Below, piece after piece: positions 22,157-31,469 of a DNA stretch of 60,582 nt (position 1 is the stretch's first letter; every line of letters starts with the position of its first letter). The notes beneath the pieces are model-generated. The model ran no database searches and was not told where the DNA came from. It worked only from the letters and a program-made list of their open reading frames with translations. The stretch is from Pedobacter rhizosphaerae (GTDB taxonomy: Bacteria; Bacteroidota; Bacteroidia; Sphingobacteriales; Sphingobacteriaceae). Where the stretch lies: NCBI RefSeq assembly GCF_900111155.1, contig NZ_FOGG01000029.1, positions 1-60,582 of the forward strand, written 5' to 3'. A program made the translations under genes and the position numbers.

Positions 22157-24415
22157 ATGAAAAATAAAATAATTCTCTTTGGATTGTTATTCAGCATTGC
22201 AACATCAAGCTATGCACAGCTGCTCAAACCCTATAATCTCAGCTTTACTAAATTAGCCAATAAATGGGATGAAGCCATGCCTTTAGGTAATGGGATGTTA
22301 GGAGCATTAGTTTGGGAAAAGAATCAAAAGCTACGCGTGTCGTTAGATCGGGCCGATTTATGGGATGAACGCAAAGCCTTAGATATTGCTAAACTCACAT
22401 TTAAATGGGTAGAAGAACAGGTAATTAACAAGAATTATGCTGCGGTACAAAAAATAGGCGATGCACCTTACGATACGAGTCCATACCCAACCAAGTTACC
22501 CGCTGCGGCCTTAGAATTTGATCTATCTAAATTAGGAAAAGTACGCAGCAATGTGCTGGATATTGAAACGGCCTTGAACACCATTAAGTTTGAAAGCGGA
22601 GCCGTTTTTAACTGCTACATTCATGCCGTTGCGCCACGTGGTTATTTTAGGTTTGAGCACCTGAAAGATCTTTCCATATTACCCGAATTAATTGTCCATA
22701 ACTATGCGAATAATCTGGTAGAAAAGGGAGATAACAGTCATGCAGGAGTAGGACTGCAAAAATTAGGTTATGCCAAAGGTACAGTTACCCAAACGGCCAA
22801 TACCATCCGTTACCATCAACCTACTGCCGAAGGACATTACTATGAAGTTTTAGTACAGTGGCAGAAAATGGCGAAGGATCACATTATTGGCTCATGGACC
22901 ATCAGTAATGATCAACCGGCAAGTCCTGTTACTATTTCAGCGTCTGCCAAAGAACCTACAGGCTGGCCGGCACATACTGGCTGGTGGAAGGATTTCTGGA
23001 GTAAATCCAACCTCAATGTTCCCGATTCATTGATCCAGAAACAATATTACTTAGAAATGTATAAACTGGGCTCGGTAGCGAGAAAGGGAGCACCGGCCAT
23101 TACACTTCAGGCGGTGTGGACCGCCGATAACGGCAGCCTGCCCCCCTGGAAAGGCGATTTTCATAACGATTTAAATACACAATTGAGCTACTGGCCAACT
23201 TACACCGCCAACAGGCTAGATGAAGCGGCTACTTTTACCGATTGGCTGTGGAAAATAAGAGCACGAAATTTGGTCTATACCAAACAGTACTTTGGCGTTG
23301 CTGGCTTAAATGTTCCCGGGGTAGTTACCTTGAACGGAGATCCCATGGGCGGATGGATTCAATATTCGCTTTCGCCAACCGTAGGTGCCTGGGCTGCCCA
23401 GCATTTTTACTGGCAATGGAAATACAGTATGGATGATGCCTTTTTAAAAAACAGGGCTTATCCCTATATACATGAGGTAGCTACCTACTTAGAAAACATT
23501 ACCCGATTAAAAGATGGTATTCGTAAACTCCCTTTAAGTTCCAGCCCCGAGTATAACGATAACAGTATAAATGCCTGGTTTTTCAACTGGACTAATTTCG
23601 ACCTGTCCCTCAGCAGATTTTTGTTTAAAGCGGCAGCAGAAGTTAGCCTGGCTAATGGTAAACCAACAGAACATAAACATTGGTTGGCCATATTGGCCCA
23701 ATTGCCAGATTACGAAGTGAACCAAACCGGTTTTACCATTGCACCAGGAGTAGACTTAACCAGTTCTCATCGCCATATGTCGCAATACATGGCTATTTAT
23801 CCTTTAGACTTATTAGATGTTAACCAACCAAAAGATAAGGTCATTATAGAAAACTCGCTTCAACAATTAGAAAAAATGGGTACACGGGCCTGGTGTGGCT
23901 ATTCTTTCAGTTGGATGGCTTCATTATATGCGCGTGCTTACCAGGCCGACAGTGCAGTAAAACAATTGCAAATTTTTGCATCAAACTTCTGCTCGCCCAA
24001 TAGTTTTCACCTCAATGGCGATCAAAAAGGAGGGCAATACTCTGGCTTTACCTACCGGCCCTTTACCCTGGAGGGGAACTTTGCTTTTGCGCAAGGCGTT
24101 CAGGAATTGCTGTTGCAAAGCAGAAACGGTTATATCCAGGTTTTCCCTGCTGTGCCTGCCGCATGGAAAGATGTTTCTTTTAATCATCTCCGTACCGAAG
24201 GGGCCTTTTTAGTAAGCGCAACAAAGGAAAATGGCCTGCCCACACAGGTTAAGGTAGTGGCAGAAAAGGGAGGTTGGCTACGCATTAAGCTGCCTTTTAA
24301 AACACTTGTAGCAAGGGGCGTACCGGCAGAGCACGTTAGCACGAATGATGAAGGAATTACTGTAGTTAAATTGAGGCAGAAACAAGAGGTTACTTTTGAA
24401 AACGGATACGAGTAA
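22157..24415 (+). CDS. GH95-like glycoside hydrolase (752 aa)
   Basis: I start at ATG 22157, which begins the signal peptide MKNKIILFGLLFSIATSSYAQ; the upstream TTG adds seven polar residues. The N-terminal beta domain carries WDEAMPLGNGMLGALV (about 37-52), the signature of GH95-type enzymes. The central alpha/alpha barrel has DFHNDLNTQLSYWPTYTANRL (about 335-355) and LSSSPEYND (about 465), where GH95 keeps its catalytic acid in an SPE motif. The end has LLLQSRNGYIQVFPAVPAAW. GH95 enzymes remove alpha-L-fucose or L-galactose. It leads a three-gene glycan cluster and is exported. Confidence 0.75.
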   Translation: MKNKIILFGLLFSIATSSYAQLLKPYNLSFTKLANKWDEAMPLGNGMLGALVWEKNQKLRVSLDRADLWDERKALDIAKLTFKWVEEQVINKNYAAVQKIGDAPYDTSPYPTKLPAAALEFDLSKLGKVRSNVLDIETALNTIKFESGAVFNCYIHAVAPRGYFRFEHLKDLSILPELIVHNYANNLVEKGDNSHAGVGLQKLGYAKGTVTQTANTIRYHQPTAEGHYYEVLVQWQKMAKDHIIGSWTISNDQPASPVTISASAKEPTGWPAHTGWWKDFWSKSNLNVPDSLIQKQYYLEMYKLGSVARKGAPAITLQAVWTADNGSLPPWKGDFHNDLNTQLSYWPTYTANRLDEAATFTDWLWKIRARNLVYTKQYFGVAGLNVPGVVTLNGDPMGGWIQYSLSPTVGAWAAQHFYWQWKYSMDDAFLKNRAYPYIHEVATYLENITRLKDGIRKLPLSSSPEYNDNSINAWFFNWTNFDLSLSRFLFKAAAEVSLANGKPTEHKHWLAILAQLPDYEVNQTGFTIAPGVDLTSSHRHMSQYMAIYPLDLLDVNQPKDKVIIENSLQQLEKMGTRAWCGYSFSWMASLYARAYQADSAVKQLQIFASNFCSPNSFHLNGDQKGGQYSGFTYRPFTLEGNFAFAQGVQELLLQSRNGYIQVFPAVPAAWKDVSFNHLRTEGAFLVSATKENGLPTQVKVVAEKGGWLRIKLPFKTLVARGVPAEHVSTNDEGITVVKLRQKQEVTFENGYE

Positions 24416-24491
24416 TTGATGATGTTGAGCGTAAAAACTATACCACTCAGCACCTGGCGGGAAACCAACAATAACAACCAAAACCAAATAT

Positions 24492-25832
24492 ATGCGTAAA
24501 CTTTTATTACTTATTTCATTAAGCTATGCAATTGCCGTTCAGGGGCAAATAGCATTACCCGACAGCATTTACCTCCACATGAAAAGGGTAGCAGACTGGC
24601 AGTGGAAAACATTAGGTACGGAGGGCTGGAAAAACCCAAAAAAAGACTGGACATCCGGAGCCATGTACACGGGGATGATGGCTTTTAGTGGTCTGGCTGC
24701 AACAGATGCTTATTATCAGAAACTGATTCAGGTAGGGGAAGATAACCAGTGGAAAATAGGTCATTACCGTCACTTTGCAGATGATTACTGCGTGGGGCAG
24801 TTATACTCACAATTGTATACCATCTATCAAAATCCTAAATATATAGCAGATTTTAAAAGCATGGCCGATTCATTGGTGGTTTTACCACACACCGAATCCT
24901 TAGAATGGAAAAAGTCTATCCACATGCGCGAATGGGCCTGGTGCGATGCCTTATTTATGGGCCCTCCGGCCTTAGCCTATTTAAGTCAGGCTACAGGTGA
25001 TGCCAAATACCTGGATAAGGCCAGTGCTTTATGGTGGAAATCTACTGCCTATTTATATGATCAGGATGAGCAGTTGTTTTATCGCGATAGCCGTTACTTT
25101 AAAAAACAGAAAAAGAATGGTGCCAAAGTATTTTGGGGCCGTGGAAATGGCTGGGTAATAGCTGGCCTGGTGAGGGTGTTATCTACCATGTCGACAGCAC
25201 ACCCGGATTATAAACGCTTTATTAAACTATACAAAGAAATGTCGGGCAGGTTAGCCGCACTGCAACAGCCCGACGGTACCTGGCATGCCAGTTTACTTGA
25301 CCCGGACAGCTATCCGAGTAAAGAAACCAGTGGTACAGGATTTATTGCTTATGCCATGGCCTGGGGGGTAAACAATAACCTATTGCCTTACAAAAAGTAT
25401 AAAACAGTACTCAATAAAGCCTGGGCTGCATTGAGTTCTTCGGTGCACGCTGATGGGAAATTGGTCTATGTACAGGCCCAAGGTGCCGCCCCAGATGTGG
25501 TTGGGTATGATGATACCGATGTGTATGGTGTAGGCGCATTTTTGCTGGCGGGTACCGAGCTGTTTAAACTGAAACTTCAGCAGGAAAATAATGGATGGAT
25601 TAGCACGGTGGTTAATACAAATGCTACAAGTAAAAAACAAAAGGTAGAAATTCCATGGAGAAGCATAGCCAAAAAAGTGGCAGATCAGGATCCACAAAAG
25701 GTGCAGGTAAAAGATGCTGCTACCGGAGAAATTATCCCCCTAAACGTTGATTATGATGGCACCAAACCCAAAGCGATAAATTTTGAAGTACAGCTTAGTG
25801 CCGGTGCAACTCGTTTTTTCAATATTCAATAG
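24492..25832 (+). CDS. GH105/GH88 unsaturated glucuronyl/rhamnogalacturonyl hydrolase (446 aa)
   Basis: A signal peptide (about residues 1-18) precedes an alpha/alpha barrel. Recognisable family blocks are GHYRHFADDYCVGQLY (about 90-107), REWAWCDALFMGPP (about 144-157, with the catalytic aspartate), GRGNGWVIAGL (about 215-226), QPDGTWHASLLD and ETSGTGFIAYA. GH105 enzymes hydrolyse the unsaturated uronic acid left by polysaccharide lyases at the non-reducing end, typically in pectin or ulvan degradation. It is 76 bp after the GH95-like gene and 22 bp before the DUF2264 gene, so the three form an operon for a uronic-acid-containing plant glycan. Confidence 0.87.
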   Translation: MRKLLLLISLSYAIAVQGQIALPDSIYLHMKRVADWQWKTLGTEGWKNPKKDWTSGAMYTGMMAFSGLAATDAYYQKLIQVGEDNQWKIGHYRHFADDYCVGQLYSQLYTIYQNPKYIADFKSMADSLVVLPHTESLEWKKSIHMREWAWCDALFMGPPALAYLSQATGDAKYLDKASALWWKSTAYLYDQDEQLFYRDSRYFKKQKKNGAKVFWGRGNGWVIAGLVRVLSTMSTAHPDYKRFIKLYKEMSGRLAALQQPDGTWHASLLDPDSYPSKETSGTGFIAYAMAWGVNNNLLPYKKYKTVLNKAWAALSSSVHADGKLVYVQAQGAAPDVVGYDDTDVYGVGAFLLAGTELFKLKLQQENNGWISTVVNTNATSKKQKVEIPWRSIAKKVADQDPQKVQVKDAATGEIIPLNVDYDGTKPKAINFEVQLSAGATRFFNIQ

Positions 25833-25854
25833 CATTTTAAATTCTAGTCCTTAA

Positions 25855-27105
25855 ATGAAAATATTAAAAATTAGCCTGCTAATTGCTACAATTAGCCTGG
25901 CGAACCTGAATCTAATCCAGGCGCAAAAAACTAAAGGCAAGGTTCAAAACACGGGCTTGCAAGAACGCGCTTACTGGGCCAAACTACTTTATAAGATGGC
26001 CTCGCCGGTTATTTTAAACTTATCCAATAGCACCTTAAAGAAAAATATGCCTGTTGAAGTTCCACCCGGAATGAAAACAGACTTTTTTAAAAAGGTAACT
26101 TATTTGGAAGCAGTGGGGAGAACTATGGCTGGTGTTGCACCCTGGCTGGCCCTTTCGGATGATAATACCGACGAAGGTAAAATGCGACTGGAGTTGCGTA
26201 CAGCCTTATTAAAAGGCATTGTTAACGCTGTAGACCCAGCCAACCCCGATTACCTGAACTTTAGAACAGAAAGCCAGCCGATTGTTGATGCGGCCTACAT
26301 GGCCCAGGCTTTTTTGCGTGCACCAAAGGCTTTATGGGAACCATTAGACGCCGTAACCAAAAGCAGGGTAATTGAAGAGTTTAAAACGTTAAGAACCCGT
26401 ACAGGTGCTTATAATAATTGGTTGCTATTTGCCGGAATAAATGAGTGTTTTTTGCTGAGCGTGGGTGAAAAGCCTGATCCGGCAAGGATAGAATTTGCCC
26501 GGAAGAAAATGATTGAATGGTACAAGGGCGATGGCTGGTATAGCGATGGGCCAAGTTTTAGCATGGATTATTACAATTCATATGTGATCCATCCCATGTT
26601 GGTCGATTTCTTAAAAGTCCTTTCAGATAAGAAGAGAGTGCCTGTTGAAGAGTACAATACTGCTTTACAAAGGATGGTTCGGTATTCAGAATTTTCTGAG
26701 CGGATCATCAGTCCAGAGGGTACTTACCCAGCCATGGGGCGCTCGGCAACCTACCGTACGGCGGCTTTCCAGGCATTGGCACAAGTGGCTTTAATGGAGA
26801 AATTACCTGAACACGTGAGTGCGGCACAGGTGCGTTGTGGTATATCGGCGGTGATGCACCGGATGTTCGATACCTGCAATAATTTCGATAGCAACGGTTG
26901 GTTAGTATTGGGCTTTTGTGGTTCGCAACCTATGATTGCCGATAGTTATACTTCTACAGGAAGTTTATATATGGCTACCTTGGGATTCCTACCATTGGGA
27001 TTGCCAGCTCATCACCCTTTCTGGACAGACCCTGCTGCCGATTGGACCGCTAAGAAAGCCTGGAGTGGGGCGGCCTTTAAGAAGGATTATCATGTAGAGT
27101 ATTAG
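25855..27105 (+). CDS. DUF2264 family protein, GH154-type (416 aa)
   Basis: After a signal peptide (ends near IQAQ, residue 23) the whole protein matches the DUF2264 layout: TYLEAVGRTMAGVAPWL, NNWLLFAGINE, WYKGDGWYSDGPSFSMDYYNSYVIHP and RMVRYSEFSERIISPEGTYP. The family is classed as GH154 and includes a beta-glucuronidase acting on arabinogalactan-type glycans. That fits its place behind GH95-like and GH105 genes. The 416 residues make a complete single-domain enzyme, probably periplasmic. Confidence 0.87.
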   Translation: MKILKISLLIATISLANLNLIQAQKTKGKVQNTGLQERAYWAKLLYKMASPVILNLSNSTLKKNMPVEVPPGMKTDFFKKVTYLEAVGRTMAGVAPWLALSDDNTDEGKMRLELRTALLKGIVNAVDPANPDYLNFRTESQPIVDAAYMAQAFLRAPKALWEPLDAVTKSRVIEEFKTLRTRTGAYNNWLLFAGINECFLLSVGEKPDPARIEFARKKMIEWYKGDGWYSDGPSFSMDYYNSYVIHPMLVDFLKVLSDKKRVPVEEYNTALQRMVRYSEFSERIISPEGTYPAMGRSATYRTAAFQALAQVALMEKLPEHVSAAQVRCGISAVMHRMFDTCNNFDSNGWLVLGFCGSQPMIADSYTSTGSLYMATLGFLPLGLPAHHPFWTDPAADWTAKKAWSGAAFKKDYHVEY

Positions 27106-27124
27106 GTGCCCGGTAAAAGATGAT

Positions 27125-27171
27125 GAAAAAGGGATTGGTGTAAAAGCACTACAGCTTACGCCAATCCCTTG
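27125..27171 (-). terminator. Strong terminator of the AraC relic, minus orientation
   Basis: AAGGGATTGGTGTAA (27129-27143) pairs with TTACGCCAATCCCTT over 15 positions with one mismatch. On the minus strand the stem is followed by TTTTTC, so it ends transcription coming from the right. It still marks the old 3' end of the regulator gene. Confidence 0.75.
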
Positions 27172-27400
27172 GTGACATTCCAAATTTTTTCCTGAATTGG
27201 CGGGCAAAATATTTGGGATCAGCAAAACCAACCAAATAAGCAATCTCGCTTATATTATTATCATTGTTTTTTCAAAAGTTCTGCTGCTTTATTGCCTCGC
27301 GTTGATTAATAAAGTCATTAACAGATAAGCCTGACAAGGCATTTACTTCCTTATATAGAACGGGTCTGCTCAGTATACACGGCAGCCTTACGATGTTAAT
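27149..27400 (-). pseudogene. AraC-type HTH relic, probably of a hybrid two-component regulator
   Basis: On the minus strand the frame reads LSRPVLYKEVNALSGLSVNDF, then a stop codon (TGA), then NNISEIAYLVGFADPKYFAR and QFRKKFGMSPRDWRKL before the natural stop at 27149. This is the double-helix AraC DNA-binding domain that ends Bacteroidota hybrid sensor regulators. The middle is shortened and broken by the stop. Sequence left of about 27,400 is too decayed to read. It was probably the regulator of the adjacent glycan genes. The rest of 27,106-27,556 holds no gene. Confidence 0.85.
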
Positions 27401-27556
27401 ACGAAGTATTCAGGGATGCGTAGATGATTGCTTTCCGCATTTAATTCTTTAAAAAAACAATGCGGTATCCACATATATTAAGTTTCAAGATCGAAGCTTT
27501 AAACTAAAAAATAAATTATTGTCAGGAACCCAATCACAAAAGCGAATGGTTAAGAA

Positions 27557-28669
27557 CTACGCCAACCGTTTCTGCAACCAGGCCCTGATCGGTTCATCAT
27601 ATAATTTCAAAGCCGCATAAGCAATACCCACAGCAGCTATAAAAGTGAGCAAGCCATATGGTAAGTAAGCGGAAAAACCAAGGCCTCGATTATCGCTCAC
27701 CCAACCGGTATAGACGTAAATTAAGGGGTAGTGGGTAATATAAATGGGGTAAGAAATATCGCCCAGAAATTTACAGATTTTATTTCCCGCTTTGCTGTGG
27801 ATTTGTCCGCTGGCACCAACATAAACAATGATAGGAAAGATGAAGATAATGGTTAAGGCATCACACAAGCCATTAAGCCAAAGTTTATCTGTGCCGCCAA
27901 TTCTGGGAATGGCTAAGGTGATAATTAACGCTAAGCTGCTCCAGATAAAAGCATTTTTAATTTGAGTAGGTTTGGTTAATCTGGAAAGTAAAAGCCCTGC
28001 GAAGAAAGGAAACATCATTCGCGTTAAACCAATCTCAATCTGTTCGGCATTGAGCGACCAGCCGCCAATTACATCACCAGTTTTGCTGGTTACTGTATAG
28101 CATATTAACCATGTTCCGGAGGATAATACTAACAGCATTAGTGCCCAGTTTGGCAGTTTTCTAAAACCAAGGGCATACAGGATATTGGCTATATATTCAT
28201 AAAAAAGTGACCAGCCTGGTCCGTTTAAGGGGTGTATTTCCTGCCAGCCCCTAATATCCATCGAAATAGGTAAGGGGATAAGAGTAAAACCAATTAGCAT
28301 AACCATAATTACTTTCCACATGGGAACCGTGTGGATTAACGGAAATATAGCTGAGTCTGAAGCATAGAAACCTAAAGCACCAATAATCATCCCCAATACC
28401 ACTAGCGGCTGCAAACGGATTAAGCGCCGTTTAAAGAACCCACCAATGCTGAGCTTTGTCCAACGATCGTCGTATGCATAACCAATTACAAAGCCAGAAA
28501 GTAGAAAGAAGAAATCTACGGCAAGGTAGCCATGGTTAATCATTAAATCTAAATGACTGGTAGAATGAGCCTCTAAAATGTGAAAGATAACGACAATGAG
28601 TGCCGCCACGCCACGTAATCCATCTAAGATCGCATAGTGAGGTTTCGTTAATATAGTATTGGTGTGCAT
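27557..28669 (-). CDS. Acyltransferase 3 family membrane protein (370 aa)
   Basis: The protein has about ten membrane segments. The N-terminus has the family signature YAILDGLRGVAALIVVIFH (about 12-30), including the conserved histidine (FHILEAH) and the loop HGYLAVDFFFLLSGFVIGY. FFKRRLIRLQP matches the conserved arginine block. AT3 enzymes transfer acyl groups to surface polysaccharides or other exported molecules in the inner membrane. The gene stands alone, convergent with the DUF2264 operon across the AraC relic. The 365 bp to its right (28670-29034) hold no gene. Confidence 0.9.
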   Translation of the reverse strand: MHTNTILTKPHYAILDGLRGVAALIVVIFHILEAHSTSHLDLMINHGYLAVDFFFLLSGFVIGYAYDDRWTKLSIGGFFKRRLIRLQPLVVLGMIIGALGFYASDSAIFPLIHTVPMWKVIMVMLIGFTLIPLPISMDIRGWQEIHPLNGPGWSLFYEYIANILYALGFRKLPNWALMLLVLSSGTWLICYTVTSKTGDVIGGWSLNAEQIEIGLTRMMFPFFAGLLLSRLTKPTQIKNAFIWSSLALIITLAIPRIGGTDKLWLNGLCDALTIIFIFPIIVYVGASGQIHSKAGNKICKFLGDISYPIYITHYPLIYVYTGWVSDNRGLGFSAYLPYGLLTFIAAVGIAYAALKLYDEPIRAWLQKRLA

Positions 28670-29034
28670 AACCTCAAATATACAAGATGCAGTAATAAAT
28701 TAGCAATGATGGGCTGTAAGATATGGGTTACACCTTCTTTCAGAATATAATGGAACGTTTGTTTCTCCCGCCGATTTCACAGATTTGTGCTGAGGTAAGG
28801 AAAAAGCAGGTCTGAATATCCATTTTTATCTGCAGGAAAATAAAAAGCTACGAATGGCCAACTGATTTTGGATAAGGCAAACTTTATTCTCAAGCTCAAT
28901 ATGATGTGTTTTAAAATTGGAGATATTATTATCTTGTGCCCTGTTTACTTTTCTATTGGCAATGAAAACCCTTACCAAGCGTTTAAATAGGTAAGTTGAA
29001 GGAAAAGTAAACGATTAAAGAATTCCAATCCCTT

Positions 29035-29694
29035 ATGAAAAAGTTTCTTATTGCGGCATGTTTATGCGCATTCACAACCATTAGCTTCGCTCAAACCAAG
29101 CCCAATTTTTGGGAAGATGTACAAACCATTAAAAAGTACGATCAGATGTTTAAGGCACCTGCCAATCCGGTACTTTTTGTTGGGAGTTCATCCATTAGGA
29201 AATGGGATACCCTAACGCAAGATTTTGCGAAATATAATGCCTTAAATAGAGGAATAGGTGGCGCGGTTACCAATGACATTACCTTTTATTTAAATGATGT
29301 GGTTTTCTCTTACCATCCACGGCAGATTGTAATTTACGTAGGGGAAAACGATCTTCCTGATGAGAAGACTACGCCTGATAGTGTGCTTAACAGGACCGTA
29401 AAATTGTATAAAGCCATTAGAGAGAAGTTACCTAAAATTCCAATTGCTTACATTTCTATTAAGCCCAGCCCCAGCAGAGATAAGTTTAGGGAAAAAGCGA
29501 TTGCGGCTAACTTGTTGATTCAAAAATTCTTGTCAGGAGAAAAAAATACCACTTTCATTAATATTTATCCATTGATGCTTACGCCTGATGGAAAATTAAG
29601 ACCAGAGCTTTTTGTTGGCGATATGTTGCATATGAATGCAGCAGGATATGATATCTGGAAAAAAGCAGTGGAGCCACATTTGTTGGCTAAGTAG
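29035..29694 (+). CDS. SGNH/GDSL-family hydrolase, exported (219 aa)
   Basis: A signal peptide ends near SFAQT (about residue 20). The SGNH blocks follow in order: block I FVGSSSIRKW (nucleophile serine about residue 52), block II NRGIGG, block III GENDLP, and block V DMLHMN with the Asp-x-x-His pair. Such enzymes are esterases or carbohydrate acetylesterases. It is convergent with the carboxylesterase gene, with two perfect hairpins between them. It may remove acetyl groups from glycans handled by neighbouring enzymes. Confidence 0.88.
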   Translation: MKKFLIAACLCAFTTISFAQTKPNFWEDVQTIKKYDQMFKAPANPVLFVGSSSIRKWDTLTQDFAKYNALNRGIGGAVTNDITFYLNDVVFSYHPRQIVIYVGENDLPDEKTTPDSVLNRTVKLYKAIREKLPKIPIAYISIKPSPSRDKFREKAIAANLLIQKFLSGEKNTTFINIYPLMLTPDGKLRPELFVGDMLHMNAAGYDIWKKAVEPHLLAK

Positions 29695-29706
29695 CAATTT
29701 CGATCC

Positions 29707-29804
29707 ATGGTCCGTGGCACACGGACCATTTCAAGGTGTTAAAATGGTTATAAGTTGCGTGTTATGGATTATCAGTATGCCATGGTCCGTGGCTCACGGA
29801 CCAT
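29707..29804. terminator. Two perfect ATGGTCCGTG/CACGGACCAT hairpins between convergent genes
   Basis: Stems at 29707-29716/29720-29729 (loop GCA) and 29782-29791/29795-29804 (loop GCT) are perfect 10-bp inverted repeats followed by TTTCAA. Related, partly decayed copies occur near 42385-42460. They are probably bidirectional terminators or REP-like repeats. Confidence 0.72.
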
Positions 29805-29816
29805 TTCAATGTTCCC

Positions 29817-31316
29817 TTACCTCAACACCAAACATGCTGCCGGGTGCTTAGGATCATTAAACACAGCCCTTGGCGTTTCTAAAGTTGTATTTCGATCGAA
29901 AACCTTAATTGACTTTTGTTGTGGTAAATAGTTTGGCCAGTTAGAAATTGGCCTGTCACGAATAAAATCTACCCAATAATCATGCATTAACGAGGCCAGA
30001 TCATAGTTCATGTTCGCATTTTTAGCATATGGATCTAACCACACATACGGTAGTTCGGCAGCGTGCGAAGCGCCTTTACCATCCTTGCTATAATCGAAAC
30101 GATACATCCAGATATGGTTATTTACTGTGGCTAAAGTATCCGCTAAACGATAAGAATGCATCGTGTACATGTACTGGGTAAGCACTGTTTTGGCGGCAGA
30201 ATCGGTGCCTAACTGTTTTTGATTAGCTTTAAAATTTTTCCATACCCATCGTCCGTTTGTGCCGAACCAATCTTTTAATGCTTTGCGGGATGGATTTTGC
30301 AGGCGTTTATCCATATCCATAAACATCCGGCTTTCCGCTTTATTGGTGCCGATTAAAAAACGCTTGCTTTGATCTGTATTTTGCTTTATGTAATCATAAA
30401 TATTTTCGTTAATGACTTGTCCATCAGCAACAGGGCCGAAATAATTGGTGCCCTGAGCCCCCTTACAAATGGTGTTCTGAGCAGTAATCAACTGTTCAGC
30501 AGATAAAGTCAGTAATTCTTCTGGTCGTTTTAACTTCAGTTCTTTCAATAATCTTTTGCGGATGGATTTAGCCGTAGCCGAATCTCTAACACATTGTACC
30601 GCACCGCTCTCTAAAATTAATTGATGGTATAAGTCTTTTGCCTTGTTATTCAGTAACAATGTACTCACCAGTTTGGCACCAGCCGATTCACCAATAACCG
30701 TTACGCGGCTAGGGTCACCACCAAAGGCTGCTATATTATCTTTAATCCAGCTTAAAGAAAGCATTAAATCCTGCAGGCCATTATTCCCCGAACTGCGGTA
30801 CTTGGGGTCAATATCACCCAGATAAAGGAAGCCAAATACACCCAATCTATAATTGATGGTAATGGTTACTACGCTATCCTTATCGGCAAAAGCATGTCCG
30901 TTTTGCCCTGAGCCCGAGCCTGCTGTCATTGATCCTCCATGTACCCAAACCAGTACAGGCAGTTTAGCCTCTGTATTTAGCTCAGGAGTGTAAATATTTA
31001 AACTTAAACAATCTTCATTCCCTTTAACCTGTTTGGTATTCCCATTGTATTGTGTAGCAACAGGGCCAAAGCTTGTGCAATTTAAAGTGTCTGTCCAGCC
31101 TTTTTTAGCAACAGGAGGTAAGAAACGTAATTCACCTGTGGGCGTTTCGGCATAGGGAACACCTTTAAAAATCCAGGCAGGTCCCTCTTTTATACCTTTT
31201 AAATATCCGCCCTGCGCTTTAACAATAGTATATTCTTGTGCGCTTAAAGAAAAAGACAAACCTAATAGGAGTATTAAAGATATTGCTCGAATATATTTTG
31301 AGATGGAGGGTTTCAT
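29817..31316 (-). CDS. Type-B carboxylesterase, exported (499 aa)
   Basis: A signal peptide ends at SLSAQ (about residue 26). The alpha/beta-hydrolase has EDCLSLNIYTP (about 100-110), the oxyanion loop VWVHGGSM, the nucleophile elbow GESAG (about 211-215) and the catalytic histidine in GASHAAELPYVW (about 415). The acidic member lies in GTNKAESRMF. This is the full length of the carboxylesterase/para-nitrobenzyl esterase family. It likely cleaves small or aryl esters in the periplasm. The gene is convergent with the SGNH hydrolase and divergent from the sensor gene at 31470. Confidence 0.9.
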   Translation of the reverse strand: MKPSISKYIRAISLILLLGLSFSLSAQEYTIVKAQGGYLKGIKEGPAWIFKGVPYAETPTGELRFLPPVAKKGWTDTLNCTSFGPVATQYNGNTKQVKGNEDCLSLNIYTPELNTEAKLPVLVWVHGGSMTAGSGSGQNGHAFADKDSVVTITINYRLGVFGFLYLGDIDPKYRSSGNNGLQDLMLSLSWIKDNIAAFGGDPSRVTVIGESAGAKLVSTLLLNNKAKDLYHQLILESGAVQCVRDSATAKSIRKRLLKELKLKRPEELLTLSAEQLITAQNTICKGAQGTNYFGPVADGQVINENIYDYIKQNTDQSKRFLIGTNKAESRMFMDMDKRLQNPSRKALKDWFGTNGRWVWKNFKANQKQLGTDSAAKTVLTQYMYTMHSYRLADTLATVNNHIWMYRFDYSKDGKGASHAAELPYVWLDPYAKNANMNYDLASLMHDYWVDFIRDRPISNWPNYLPQQKSIKVFDRNTTLETPRAVFNDPKHPAACLVLR

Positions 31317-31469
31317 TGGCCAGAGATTGAGGGGCGCAATTTAAATTATTTGTTCAATATTATCACGTAAGTTTTTCTGCAGATTAAACACATTGAATAC
31401 TAGCGCAGCTGCGTGGTAGAAGGAATTAAAATTTATATATTTATTATTGCGCAAATCATTCCTAACCAA

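Noticed and set aside
29636..29851. 71-aa + strand frame at the SGNH/esterase junction
   Set aside because: It translates through the two perfect hairpins and into the opposite-strand esterase gene.
31413..31469. GTG start for the propeller/LuxR sensor
   Set aside because: It would hide the signal peptide behind 19 extra residues; ATG 31470 starts a typical signal sequence.
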